A model generated the notes under the pieces. It was not told the origin of the DNA. It made no database searches and worked only from the letters and a program-made list of their open reading frames with translations. This document shows positions 31,892-43,918 of a stretch of 64,000 nucleotides of DNA, in pieces. Origin of the DNA: Halictus rubicundus (lineage: Eukaryota; Arthropoda; Insecta; Hymenoptera; Halictidae); the NCBI RefSeq assembly GCF_050948215.1, contig NW_027488566.1:186001-250000 (forward strand), given 5' to 3'. Every line of letters starts with the position of its first letter. Within the stretch, counting starts at the first letter, position 1. The position numbers and the translations under genes are program-made.

Positions 31892-32651
31892 TTACACTAG
31901 GTTCGTGGAGACGAACGAAGATTGAGAGCCCTGGTCGAGGGGCGCGCGAGCCAATCGCGACTGGCCGTTCGGCGCGAAAACGGTTACTATCGCGGTCGCT
32001 AGCAGGACGGTTTTTCCGCCGTTCGGGCCGGCTTCGGCGAAGTGGGTCGCGACATTCTCGCATGTTCCTTCACGGACCGAGGGTCGCGCTGTCTGGCCAG
32101 ATGACGCGAGCGTAGGGGGTCCCTGCGCAAGGTCAGACGATTCTGCCCTCGGTGGCTTGTATTGGGCAGCTTGGCCGAAATGGCCAGTTGATTTGGGTCT
32201 GCTGGGGGCCCGCTGTTCCCCTCGATGCAATAACGTGTGGTGTTTCCCGCCACATTGTCGACAAACATTCGTGCTCGGACAATTCGACACGGTATGATCG
32301 GCGCTTAGACAGTTAATGCACACATGCTGTGTTTTTATCGTTTCGAACCGAGCAAGGGGGGAAAGCTTTCGGAACGTGCTGCAATCCCGAGGTGAATGTG
32401 CTTCCTTGCATAAGAAGCATAGAGCGGAGGGACGTATTTCTTCAACTACGTCCGCGGTCGACTTTTGCCGGGAGAAACTCGACGATCCTGCGGGGGAGGG
32501 AAGCTGCTGTTTCGGCTGACAGGACATCTTAACCGACGCTGTTTGTGCCAGGACAAACTTTTCAAAGGTCGCGTATGACGGATAGGTTTTAGAATCGCCG
32601 AGGGATTTATTCCACTCTACTTCCATATCGGGGTCGAATTTACTCGATACA
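31892..32651 (-). pseudogene. BEL gag C-terminus and protease start
   Basis: Contains EVEWNKSLGDSKTYPSYATFEKFV, then Cys/His knuckles (CFLCKEAHSPRDC, CINCLSADHTVSNC, CRQCGGKHHTLLH) and the protease active site LDQGSQSSFVS. The frame ends at an in-frame TAA (31889-31891) and resumes at once as LRLHKIGTLISVTG. On the upstream side it is interrupted at 32655 by a 912-bp insert and continues beyond it. Confidence 0.88.
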
Positions 32652-32655
32652 AAGT

Positions 32656-33567
32656 TGTAACAGACCTGGCTGCGCCAGGCCTGTTCCTAGCCGAACACGA
32701 CCGACGGATACCGAGATCCGCCGGCACCCGCGAGCGCCCCCGCGATCCCCGCGCCACCGAGCCGATCTTGGCGGGAACCGAAACCCGCCATGATGGAATA
32801 CCGTCGCGCCGGATGCGTGACGACGCCGGAAAAGCCGGCCGCGAACCGTACCGCACCGCACCCCCTCGCCTAGGAGACGAGAGAGACGAGCCGGAAAACG
32901 CTCTCTTTGGCCTTCCGCCACGCTCACGTACGGACGTTTTCCAGAGCTAAGATCGCCAGCCGATATTATCGAACCGACCAATCCCGCCGAGAACCGTCTT
33001 GCCGCGACGCCGAAAACGCCGAGGATAAATCCGCGCCGTCAGCGCAGAGTTCACCCGCGGAATTATCGCCGCGAGTGTACCGACGTGTGCCCGCGAACCG
33101 CAAACCCCGGACACGCCGCAGCGTGCCGAAGTACCTGGAGCGCCGACCCGAACGCCGAGCGATCGAGACCGGAACCAGGGTAAGTAGCCTTCCGTCCTGT
33201 TAAACCCGACATCTCCGCCTCCGTCCTGCACCCTCGGAGAGCGAACCACCCGCGACCGGCGACACGCCGGCCGCCCTGGGGCACGGGCTCTCCGTCCGCC
33301 GAGGTTGCCCTGGTCCGGATGCGCCGCTGCGTACGGCCATGACCCCGCCGTGATACGAGTCTCGAATCGCGACCGCCGACCACCGAAATGCGAAGCCGGG
33401 ACAGCGACGAACATTGCGAATAATCGTGTTGTTAATCAACCGTGCTCGACCGCCCGCGTCCCGCCGTAACCCTTGCGTTACCCCGTCGCGAACCCTGGCA
33501 CGGCGAGCCAAATCCGGCCGCGAGGAACCAGTTGTATCGAGGTCCGCCGGGAAACGGACTCGTCACA
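32656..33567. mobile_element. 912-bp TG..CA element, TSD AAGT
   Basis: Starts TGTAACAGACCTGGCTGC, ends CGGACTCGTCACA, with AAGT at 32652-32655 and 33568-33571. Removing it and one AAGT restores the gag frame (LVYFVSSKFDPD). It is a close copy of the unit at 19170-20076. No gene inside. Confidence 0.88.
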
Positions 33568-33625
33568 AAGTAAACGAGGTGATCCTCCTCGGATTTTCTG
33601 CCCAATCGGTGCAATGCCTCGAGAG
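33568..33625 (-). pseudogene. Short gag fragment between two inserts
   Basis: These 58 bases on the minus strand read LEALHRLGRKSEEDHLVYF, the conserved BEL gag motif of the type LEALGRP...D.LV. They link the gag parts on either side and prove that 31892-36125 was one gene. About 30 residues expected before LEAL are missing. Confidence 0.75.
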
Positions 33626-35446
33626 TGTTACGATAATGAATTGAGAATTGATTCAGCGAATCGAGCTGTGTCAGTTTGATCGGTTTTAAGGAATATAGTG
33701 TAACCGTACATTCCTTACTGGACTACGTTAATTCGAGTTTATCCCTGTCCCGACGACTCAAGGGTTATTTATACTATGACACGGGGGCCGGTTACTACCC
33801 CCAATTCCCTACGCGTGTCAATTCGCGAAGGAGATGGATTCGTGCCTCCAGACACTGGAAAGCGGCGAGGTTTGGACGAGACAAATAAAGCTTGTAGACA
33901 AATTTCTGGTAAAAGGGCAGTATATTCTTGGAAGAACTATTTATACTTTCGAAGAGCGATCTCTCCGATATGCTCGGAAACGAGCTATTTGTTTACAGGA
34001 CGGCCCGTGATCTTTCCCGACATACAGGGCAATAAATTCCTTTATGATGACGCGCTGAATACCGCGTATCGGTAATCCGCACTGAATTCTCGTAACACGT
34101 AAACACGCAGTGTATACCGTGTTACGACGCACGCAGTTCCCTCGCATTGTCTCTACACCTGGTTTTTCAATGAACGATTTTAACGATTTAAATGTGGATC
34201 GCGCCTCGCGATATGCGAATTCGTGACCTGTCTAACCAACCGTGCACCCGGGCGCAAATACGTACGAGTAGTCCGGTTGGAGACACACACTAAAAACCCC
34301 TGGCACTCCACGCGACGAAGAAGTTTACTCTTCAGCACGATACGTGGCCTCCGAGCAATCTCCGTATAGGTAGCGGCAGAATGACAAGAATCGTGCACAG
34401 TCCGCTCGCTCTAATCCGACCCGTGTGCCCGACGCAGTGACGGTTGAACGACTCGTTTCGACCTCGTAACCGATCGAAGGCGAACCTGTCAGACCACCCA
34501 AGTATCTGGCCGAATTCTCGTACAAATGGCCCAAGTGAAGACACACACTAAAAACCCCTGGCACTCCAAGCGACCAAGAAGTTTACTCTTCAGCACGATA
34601 CGTGGTCTCCGAGCAATCTCCGTGTAAGTAGCGGCAGAATGACAAGGATTGTGCAGGGTTCGGTCGTATCGAATCGACCCGAAGGGAAATTGTGAGTTCG
34701 TTCGAACAATCCGTATGCGTACGACGCACTGCACGATTGTGGACTTGTCAAACCATCCATACACTCGTCCGAATACTCGTATGAGTGGTATGGATAGAGA
34801 CGCACACCAAGCCGTAGGTCACGCTACGCTACCAAGGACTATGCTCTTCAGCACGATACGTGGCCTCCGAACGTATTCGTTGTTGATAGCGGCAGAATGA
34901 TCACGGCCGTGCAAATCCTACCGAAGCAGTGATGGGCATTTCGAACGAGAACCACGAAATTTACGATGACGAAGTGTTCACTCGGTACCACGATTACGAC
35001 GAACGATTTATAAATTCTAAATAACCCGTGATAATTCCACAGAACACAAACTGCGTCTTAATCGTCGGCAATGCCACAGCGCAGTTTGCACCTGTGACTC
35101 CTCGGTTTGAGGTGCTTACGCGTCGAGGATAGAACAGTCGGTTTGCCTGTTCTATCGGGTCGGTTTCACCCCTCGATCGCGTACCGTGTTTCGCCGACGG
35201 GACACTTCGCGAACGCGTGCGGCTAGAACCGCTTCCAGATGTAGAGTGATCTATCTGCGGCACGCATCGACCTCCTTCGATCGGTATCGAGTGGGGATCG
35301 ATGCGTGCGCATCGCGACAAGTGTCGCGATATCTCGCGGTCCTTTTCCCCGTCAGGACTCGCGAGTTACGTCACCGAGTGTTACGGTGGGGTTGACATCG
35401 ACGTTCGATATATGGGGTGTATGGATATGTAACCTGTACGGTTACA
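33626..35446. mobile_element. TGTTAC..GTTACA LTR-like element, 1.8 kb
   Basis: Starts TGTTACGATAATG and ends CTGTACGGTTACA; interior blocks match 22231-23034. It contains three tandem units of about 258 bp (from 34283, 34541 and 34800) with shared CTCTTCAGCACGATACGTGG. Flanks are both BEL gag, but about 30 codons of gag are missing between them and the 4-mers AGAG and ATAG do not match, so the site is a deletion or recombination product rather than a simple insertion. Confidence 0.7.
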
Positions 35447-36125
35447 ATAGTTGTTGCATCAATGAATGCACGATGACTCTTTCATTATCGTAAATCTCTT
35501 TCAGGCGCGTCCAGCCGATCTGGAAATTCGCGTTGGTGACGTCGAGATGCCGGACCGTCGCGAGTGCTTCGCCTGACAGAGAGCTAAGCAGATACTGCAG
35601 TCGATCCGCATCCGACAACGTTTCGTTTTTTATTATCGCGGAGCTGAAGCGCGATTCGAACGACTTCCACGACGCGTATTCGCCGTCGAATTTCGGTAGT
35701 TCGACCCGTGGTAATTTTATGTGTGTGACGCTGTTTACCGGAGGTGCAGGAAACGCTAACGATGAATTTGCCTGAGGGGGGGTCATCGGGGGTCGCAGGC
35801 GTGCGATCGCGTCCCGTAGGTAGGCCCAGCCCTCGAGGTACGCGTCCTCCATCCTATCCATGGAGTCAGCTTTAAAATACGGAACGTCCGTCTTCGATTT
35901 GTGCGCCTTTCGGTACGCCTGTAGATAGCCGTTGAAGAGGGTAATCCGTGTCCAAGTTTCCTGGTACATGGTCAACCTGGAGTCCAAGTACTCCACCGTG
36001 TCCACCCCTTTCTTCTTGGTGTTGGTCAGTATTTTTGTCAACTGTGTGAACGCCTGGGTTTGGCGCTCGAGGACCGCCTCGAAGGTCTCCGTGACACTCG
36101 TGTTCATTGTGCAATCTTTTGTCAC
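35447..36125 (-). pseudogene. BEL gag N-terminal part
   Basis: Opens MTKDCTMNTSV..., has a coiled, polar N-terminal region (TEYLDSRL-like, LYQETWTRI) and the conserved LPRVELPKFDGEYASWKSFESRF and LSSLSGEALATVRHLDV of BEL gag. It ends at NERVIVHSLMQQL where the 1.8-kb insert begins. ATG at 36125 or 36107 could be the start. Confidence 0.85.
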
Positions 36126-36245
36126 TTTTGAAAGTCACGAAACACAATACGTACTCCCGTTTGAAATCGACGGTTTGTTAGCAGCCGTACACTGGTTCCG
36201 AATGTTCTTTGTCTATCCGCGTATCCGGCTCGAAGGACCAAAAAC

Positions 36246-36626
36246 TGTTTCGCCGATACTTTTCCGGGAAACGATAAACGCCGGGATAGTGATGCAGGAA
36301 GACTAGGAACAGGAGTTTGAACCGAGGGTACCGAATTAACCGAACTCACTGGTCAGAATTCCAAACCGGGTTTCTGCGGTTTGTTCGTCTCGTTCAATTT
36401 TCACTAATTTACAAACGAGCAGATCGTACGTTGCACGACTTCGCGGTTACTCTCAGAGTAGTAACGTACATCAGATAGAATGAAAACTCGATAATGCTTC
36501 GCTTGAACTCGCAGAGGAGAGAAAACGAACGATCGTGTAAGATTCGCGTGTATTCGCAGAGGAAAGTACAACGGAACTGATTTGAATTTCTCCAAACTAT
36601 GATGATACCCGTTTCGACGGGTAACA
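36246..36626 (-). repeat. Candidate 5' LTR of the second BEL element
   Basis: On the minus strand it starts TGTTACCCGTCG and ends GGCGAAACA; six bases later comes TGGTCCTTCGAGCCGGAT (36223-36240), which has the TGG start of a primer-binding site. The gag start lies about 120 bp further. The other LTR is not in the window, so edges are provisional. Confidence 0.45.
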
Positions 36627-36811
36627 CCACCAGTTCCACGCACGGGAGCTCGTTTCGCGGAATCTAAAAACGCTCCGCTGCTAGGATGACGCGTGGGTCG
36701 CGGCGACAAACCCGAAGATACAATAATCGTGTCTAACAGGTCAAATGATACATAATAATGAATACGCATTTATATATATGTGTATTTATTTATATTTATT
36801 TATATATATAT

Positions 36812-38498
36812 TGTCACGGGGCCCGCGTTTTCCGACCCGTCCGATGGACGAAAACCGGGGCCACGACGGGTTAGGCACGTTCGGCCGCGCGGAACGTGTT
36901 TCGCCCGGTGACAAACGGTATCCCGTAGGTTCGGCGTGTTCCCCGACGGAAGACTTTCCCAGGTTCGGGACTCGAAACGGGCGCCAGACACTCGCAAGTG
37001 TCACACGAACAATTTCGAAGATTACGCGAGACACTAATTATTCTTCCGAACCTACGAGGACCGCGCGAGGGCCTGAATAGCGACAGTCCGGGCCAGGGTA
37101 CTACGCGGAAGGAATGCGGGACGTTTCCCGCGGCGGAAAGGTTTCTCACGAAAGAAAGATAGACGAGAATGGGCTTCGACTTTACATTTATTAATCTTGC
37201 TGATTACAGAAGGCTGCCGGGGCGACCCGGCAGCGATGGAAACGAAGCCCGCGCGGTATAGTAGAATAGTTCGACAGTTGGACGGTCGCTCGCGCTTATT
37301 TCTCCCGACTCTACTCTCCTACGCGTCGAATCCGATCGTGGGCGCGATGTACGGCAGCTACGAGTGGCAGTTAGCCGGTCGAGAAGCGACCGGATTCCGA
37401 TAGAATACGCGGCAGCAAAGTTCTAAAGACTGTGACCGTCGGAAACAACCGGAAACGGCGGTACGGCCAACGTCGCGTCGTCCCACCGTGGGACACCCCC
37501 AGATTCGCAAATATCGCCAAAGGTCGGTATCGGAACGAATCTCTCGCCCGATGACCGACGGACGGTCTCACCCCCTTCGCGAATTCCCTCGAACCGCGAT
37601 TTCCGGCGGGCGAGATTCCGTCTTTATTTCGACGGGAAGTCCGGCCGATTCGCAAAACGCTTACCGAGCCAACGCGAAAATAATAAGGACACGAAAAGCC
37701 TAGTCGGCACTTACCACCCGGCAGCGTGGTTAATAAGCTGTGTCGCTCGCTCGGTGGTCTGCAGCGTTACCACGTCCTTCCGGCAGCAATAGGTCGTACA
37801 AAACTGACTTTCTTAGGCAATGGTAAACAGTCTAAACCCGACTAGATCTGGCGGCACAGTGACCCATTTCGCGAAGCCTCGCAAACGCGGAAGCGAGGCG
37901 TCCCCCACTTTCCTCATTTTTCCCGCTCCCGCGCGACGCTCGGACCTATTACTCGCTCGCACGCGGCAGGGCCGCACCTAGCGGTCCAGGGCTTCCGGCA
38001 ACAAACTTATTGGTTAGCGCTCTTCCGATGACACGCGTCGATTGGCTAACTCCCGCTGAGGAAGACCTCGGGCCTATCCCTTCACGGATCCTCTTCAATT
38101 TTTCCGGGCGAGGCGACGACGAGGTCGAGACGAAGGCCTTCTCTGATCCGTAATTCCTCGGCGGCGCCTCCGGGTTGGCAAACCCGGGCTCGGTGTCGTC
38201 CTCGATGTATCCTTGCGGGCGTCCTTTGTAGCCGGCCCCTCAGCGTTCCTATCCGGATTTTCCGCGCTCCTGGGAGAAGTGAAAAGTATCCGGGCCCCCC
38301 AGGGACCCGGCCACGGTCCTGCAACTTCTCGTCGCGCCAAGTGGCGCGGCGTTTAAACCGCGTCAATTTCTCGATCTGGGGTCTCGGGTGCTCCCAGGGA
38401 GATCGATCACGGCAGCCGTTGTTGCCGCGGTGCTGCCAAAGGGTGGCCCGGTCTTTCGACCTTGATCGGCGGGACGTGGACAAATATGCCACGTCACA
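36812..38498. mobile_element. 1.69-kb GC-rich TG..CA element, TSD ATAT
   Basis: Starts TGTCACGGGGCCC, ends GCCACGTCACA, flanked on both sides by ATAT within an AT microsatellite, so the duplication is suggestive only. GC content contrasts sharply with the flanks. Reading frames inside overlap on both strands and have no motifs. Same structural class as the inserts at 17964, 44304 and 51739. Confidence 0.65.
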
Positions 38499-38533
38499 AT
38501 ATATATGTATATATATATTTATATTTATTTATT

Positions 38534-38801
38534 ACATCCTAGACTTGGCTGTCGCTAAAAATAAAGACACGTATTGTCGAATCTCTACCTCCGTAATTGC
38601 GTTTTGTCTTCTTCTTGTGGCAGCTGTAAAATTAAAATTAAAAATGAAACAAAATACATATGTATTACGTATAGTTCGTAGCAATGCCACATAAAAGTAA
38701 TAAGTGTAGGTACTTACTCATTACAGCATCACATAATTTTAAATTAACGAAATGTAATTTTTTCTTCCGTCCTTGCCCGGAATAATATGACCAGAATAAG
38801 A
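38534..38801 (+). repeat. Dispersed 260-bp repeat, copy 1
   Basis: ACATCCTAGACTTGGCTGTC through CCGGAATAATATGAC is nearly identical to 48439-48697. Both copies follow an AT-rich microsatellite. Noncoding. Confidence 0.85.
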
Positions 38802-38839
38802 GATATCCTGCTGTTCACTGCTTAAACAGGACACCCTGA

Positions 38840-39157
38840 ATATTCTATTTCTTTTATTAAGTAAAGATTCATTTTATAATGAGAAAAAAATATTTTTTTA
38901 ATAATATGAAATAAATATTATTTGTACATTAGGAAAAAATATTCTATTTCTAATATGAAATAAAAATTCATTTTATAATTAGAAAAAAATATTTTTCTCC
39001 TAACATGAAATAAATATTTCCTGCATAATAAAAAAAATATATTTGTTACTTAATGTCAAATAAATATTGTATGTATATTTGAATATTAAAAACAGATTGA
39101 ATCTCTTTTTAATAATATATGAATGTGTATACAATATTTTGTGCTACTAGGGTAGGA
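38840..39157 (+). repeat. AT-rich repeat ending GTGCTACTAGGG, copy 1
   Basis: Internally repetitive (units around ATATGAAATAAATATT and GGAAAAAATATTC) and ending TACAATATTTTGTGCTACTAGGG. Copies: 54575-54927 in the same orientation and from 63183 inverted. Confidence 0.75.
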
Positions 39158-40560
39158 TCTGTTGTCTCAGTGTGACAAGGCTCTAAACTCTAAGGAAATC
39201 GCTTGTAATAAGTTCTGCTTCCTATTTAATATTTTGATATCTTTGATGCAATGATTTGATGAAATGATATCATTTAATAATGATTACTGTAAATAATCTA
39301 TTTAAAAAATAATATTGAATGCAGAAGGGAAAATTTGTAAATACTTTTACGTTCAGAAAGACATCTTCTAAGTTGCAAAAAGTTAACCATCCGGACAAAT
39401 CGGAACATTTTCAGTATATTTTTCCCTACATATTTATGCAAGAATAGTAAACCACGTCAAACCACTTTGCAAGTTATTGTTGTTCTAACTTCGCGACGCG
39501 TCTTACAGTACATGTATACATTCGTATATTTGATTAAATGTTCTTTAAATATGTAAATTTTTAGAATAATTTTACGTTTATATCTGATGTAACTTATATA
39601 GCCATTTTAAGAAATAATTTTTTTATTATCTTACTTAAGAAAGATAATAAACAATAACAGTTTTTTAATGCTATTGCTACATTTACCTATTGCTATTTAT
39701 ACATATCTATCATCGTCGAAGGCTTGTGAAACATGAAACTGATTCTAAACACTCGTAACGAACTGTTTAGATTACATATAGAGTATAATGTATTGTTTGC
39801 CACTACATTTAGAAAAAGTTTATATCTCGTAGGAGGCAGTCAGTTGCTATTGCCATTTAGTTGAAAGAACATCATTAAGAGAGGCTCGTTTTGAAAGATT
39901 CAAGATATTTTTTCTATTACTTAAACCTTATATTCTATTTTTTTCGTTTCGTTGCATTTATGTCTTTGTGTGTGATATATACTTATTCTATGTATAATTA
40001 AGTTATATTCAGTGCATTTAATTGAGTATTTTTTAATACATTACCTACATTTCATAAACAATTAAGTAATAAAAAACCAAAATCGTTGGACCCAGAAGCA
40101 CTAGAACTATTAATTTAATAAATGAAAAAACAGTTTAAAAGTCTATCATTCGTCTATTACCAATTTAATAACGTAATTATTGATATTATTCATTTGATAC
40201 TATCCATTCTTATTATAACTTAATTTTAATATTATTTTTATTACCTTAATTAAGATATTTCATATTTGTACGCGGTAGATACAAAAAGATTTCTCGAATC
40301 TACATTGTACGTGTTCCATAAAACATTACAAGAATGAATCATAAATGTAATATACATACATAAAAGTTAAAAATAGTTTGAAATATTATATTTAAACGAT
40401 TTTTATTTTAATCAAAAATATTAATGAAAGTAAATTAAAAATTATTATTTAACAAATGCAAAACATTTAATTATCAACCATTAAAAAATGGCTATTTTAA
40501 AAATATTTTTGGTAAAGATTTCATTGCAATATCTCTAATAGTTCAAAGTTATAACAAAAT
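39158..40560. other. AT-rich DNA without recognised features
   Basis: No gene, RNA or clear repeat was found on either strand over these 1.4 kb. Confidence 0.5.
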
Positions 40561-40579
40561 GTCACTTACTTTTCTGATA

Positions 40580-40790
40580 CGGACCACTGAGGGCCGCCGA
40601 GAAGTGTGAACATGACACGAGTTGGGTATATCGATGTGAGACCAGGAGACCACTACTAATCCAGTAACAAAACTTCTTTATTTTTCATTATTTTTTCTGT
40701 GGGACTATCACCAAAATATTCGTGGCATTTTTCTAATGAAAATGAAACCAAATATGATATGATTCCGATAATAATTACGTGTGTAACGGT
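40580..40790 (+). repeat. Diverged single copy of the 344-bp repeat
   Basis: Order and spacing of short blocks (GCCGAGAAGTGTGAACAT, CTTTATTTTTCATTAT, ACCAAATATGATATGAT) follow the units at 28080-28800, at clearly lower identity. Confidence 0.45.
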
Positions 40791-40862
40791 TAATCTTTCG
40801 GACGCAAAGAAGGACAAGGTATGGAAAAGAAAGAGACGCGTTAAGGGGGCCGGCAAGGTTTA

Positions 40863-41520
40863 AAATCCATATGCTTATGCATGGGTCAAAACCTTTTCAA
40901 ACTATCGCTTCAATATTCCAATGAGCAGTTTAAAAGTGGTCACTTGTGTTTCCTAAAAGTCCAATTTATGTCTGTATAGAGCCCAAATTTCGAATTTCTA
41001 CCTGATCGTGGAGTAATTAACAATATTCGGCAGAAAATTCGAATTCTGAAGCAAGTATGACGTCACAAGATGGCTGCCGCTGAGAGATTCTCTTAATTTC
41101 GCGAGATTTAGTGTTCGTATCGAAAAAAGGGATCTATACAGACATAGCGAAGACATGTACAAACACGGTGGTATGCATTTTTAATTGATTACTTACTTAT
41201 TTAAGACGTAAAATGACTAGAAAAAAAGGCACAATTTTGCGGTTCCGGTTACTAGCGCCACGGTCTCTCCGCGGCAAACACTGTACGTTGCGATAGAATA
41301 CGGTCGATAATGCAGATCGATAGTACAGGTTTACGTATGTACGATATGTATGCTGCCGAATATTGTAAATTACTCCCCGATGAGGTAGAAATTCGAAATT
41401 TGGGCTCTGTACAGACATGTATTGAACCTTTGGGAATGGCAATTGACCATTTATAAACTGCTCGTTGCAACATTGAAGCGGCAATTTGGAAAGGTTTCTG
41501 ACCCTTGCACGTGTCGCTAC
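40863..41520. mobile_element. Inverted-repeat element, about 650 bp
   Basis: Arms at about 40870-41035 and 41345-41515 are inverted copies sharing AGCCCAAATTTCGAATTTCT and GTCWGWAACCTTT blocks. The centre is unrelated and noncoding. Exact ends and target duplication were not determined, so the superfamily is unknown. Confidence 0.65.
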
Positions 41521-42266
41521 GCGTTTCGTAACGTCAGGTTGCTTCGAAATATCCGTTATATTCCAGTAACTAACTAGAATGAAATATGTTGTTGTCCATG
41601 TGACAGTAGAAGAGGTTTAGCAATAATTTCTTTTTTGCAGCTTGAGGACTATTTTTAGAAATTACAGGTAAAGTTTGCAATTTCTGCCGACATTGTCGAT
41701 GAACGGGCTTCGCTTGCGAATTATGGAAAAAATGTGGTCACTTTCCCTGAAATTTCCCCTTCAAAATGAACCGTTCAGAAGAATGGAAAATTCTGATTGA
41801 TTATGTATAGATGTTAGTTTGTATGTGAATTGAATATGTTCTACAAGAAAGGTGTCATTGCTCAATGAAAACCACGAGAACGTGGTGATTATTTACTTGA
41901 CAATTAGGGTTTCATAAAATATACTTCAAAACCAGAATTTCATGTTGTCGGCTTTGCAGTCTGCAAGGTACTGTCTGCAAAATATATGTATAAATAAAAA
42001 TTTCAAATAACGAATAAAAGATAAAAAAAATTTTATTCGTCATTCGAAGGTCATATCGTCGGTTTGGGAGTTCTAGTCTTAGAATTTAATGGAAAAAGGG
42101 CGATACGTTTTTTGAAATGTCTGTAAAATCAACAATTTATAAGAGATCGAAAAATCCTTTGAGATTCGGTCACTAAACACTACATATATTAAAATTTGAA
42201 TAAAAGCCGAAACATTACTACAACAGGGATGACCCATAGTTCTCGAGGTAAAAAAAGGGTCATTTA
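41521..42266. other. No gene seen; dispersed repeat fragments
   Basis: A fragment near 42000 (ATAAATAAAAATTTCAAATA) resembles 58625-58670, and 42180-42250 resembles the intron-1 element. Otherwise unassigned. Confidence 0.3.
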
Positions 42267-42274
42267 GTCGTAAA

Positions 42275-43053
42275 TAGGGATGTGCGGGCCGCCCGATTGT
42301 CGGGTCGCAGAAAGTCGGGCGCGCGATACGTCATGACACATCGGGCGGCCCGAGCGTTTCGGGCTACCCGAGAGTTTCGGGAAGCCTGCTCGACTTCGTC
42401 GGGCGGGTTCGGAATGAATCGGACAAGTTCGGGCGAGCGAGTTATCGCGATACCTGAGATTCAACTCTGCGTTCTTATGAAATACATAATGGTAACAATG
42501 ATATATGATTTTGAAATAATGCACGTTACACGTGAAAAATTTAAGAGAAAACAGCACAAAATGTAAAAAATCGTCATAATTTACCTTATTTTCATACGTT
42601 CTAGTTGTATGTAATTTCGTAAGGATATTTTAACGACATTATCGATACATATGCAAGTCATTCGGAGGAACAAATTCGTCAGAATGCCAGAAATATTGTC
42701 TCTTAAATTTTTCACGTGTAACGTGCATTATTTCAAAATTTAATACAAATAAAGATTATGCATATGTTTGCCAATTATACCTACGGTAATTATGAAAAAC
42801 CCAAGTATATTAAAAATTACGTTAATTAAGCTATGAAAGAAGTATCATTATTGCCATTATGTATTTCATAAGAACGCAGAGTTGAATCTCAGGTATCGCG
42901 ATAACTCGCTCGCTCGAACTTGTCCGATTCATTCCGAACCCGCCCGACGAAGTCGAGCAGGGAGCCCGAAACTCTCGGGTAGCCCGAATCGAGCCCGCCC
43001 GACTTTCTGCGACCCGACCCGAACCCGAATACCGGGCGGCCCGCACATGTCTA
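42275..43053. mobile_element. hAT-type MITE with perfect 8-bp TSD
   Basis: Ends are TAGGGATGTGCGGGCCGCCC and its near complement (GGGCGGCCCGCACATGTCTA). The direct repeat GTCGTAAA stands at 42267-42274 and 43054-43061. Arms of about 200 bp are inverted copies and are GC-rich (CCCGAGAGTTTCGGG); the centre is AT-rich. There is no transposase. Eight-base duplications and such TIRs are typical of hAT elements. Confidence 0.88.
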
Positions 43054-43439
43054 GTCGTAAACGAAGTCTGCAGGTATTGCGGAGCGCACCACTCACCTAC
43101 CTGAAACGGGGACACTCCGCGTCCTTTTCCAGCTCATTATGAAGCCAATGTTCAATTCTCCATCCTTCTAAAGGGGTCATTACGAAGGGGAAACATTTTT
43201 AGTAGATACTTTTATGGTTTTACTTTTCTGACTTTATAATGTAATGAAGAAAGGGTGATCCTTTTTTTAACACGTCTATTTAAAATCAACAATTTTTAAG
43301 ATATCGAGAAATCCTTTGACATTCTTTCATAGGTCGCCAAAGACTACAACATATTCAAATTTGAACAAAATCCCACAGCAGTACTCGAAAATGTGCCCGA
43401 TTTCGCGTGGAATGACCTCGGTACACAAATGACTGATGA

Positions 43440-43620
43440 AAACTCCGGAAGGGGCGAGCGTGGGGATGAACCGAGTCTTGCTAGATGAGGGATGAGTCAG
43501 TCGTAGTCGTTGTCTGAGAGTCGTGGTCGTTGTCCGAAAGTTGTAGAGTAAGTTGTGGGAAGTTGAGGGTTGAAGTTGTACAGTTGTCATCGTGTAGTTT
43601 AGATTAACAGTTATTAACTA
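43440..43620 (+). repeat. Short imperfect GTCGTNGTCGTTGTC repeats
   Basis: GTCGTAGTCGTTGTCTGAGA and GTCGTGGTCGTTGTCCGAAA are adjacent 21-bp units. Nothing else is seen between 43062 and 43850. Confidence 0.5.
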
Positions 43621-43856
43621 AGCGCGCATCTATTGTACACTTAAGTCTATTTCTTTTCTATTCATTAAATAAATAATTAATTATACGTGATACCACAATA
43701 TAAATAACAATATATAATAATAGTAAATAATCCTGTTGTTAGTAAATGAATACATGTTATTTATAATTCAGAATGCAATTTTATGCGTGTTAATCGATTG
43801 AAAATATAAATACATAATGATAACACATAATAAAATTTTTAAAAAATGCGTTAGTA

Positions 43857-43918
43857 GGCAGCATTTGAACCCTGGTCGTCGGGGTGAAAGCTTGGCACGC
43901 TACCGTCGCGCCACACCA
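43857..43918 (-). tRNA. tRNA-like sequence, probably pseudogene or SINE head
   Basis: On the minus strand GGTGTGGCGCGACGGTAGCG resembles an A box region and GGGTTCAAATGC a B box, at tRNA-like distance. The anticodon and T stems pair poorly, so a functional tRNA is unlikely. A 13-bp direct repeat (TTTTGTAGTCTAG) lies just upstream on the coding strand side (43921-43950). Confidence 0.45.

Noticed and set aside
33626..35446. Simple insertion with 4-bp duplication in BEL gag
   Set aside because: Flanking AGAG and ATAG differ, and gag codons are missing between the flanks.
43853..43918. Functional tRNA gene
   Set aside because: Acceptor, anticodon and T stems do not pair well enough; only promoter-like boxes are convincing.
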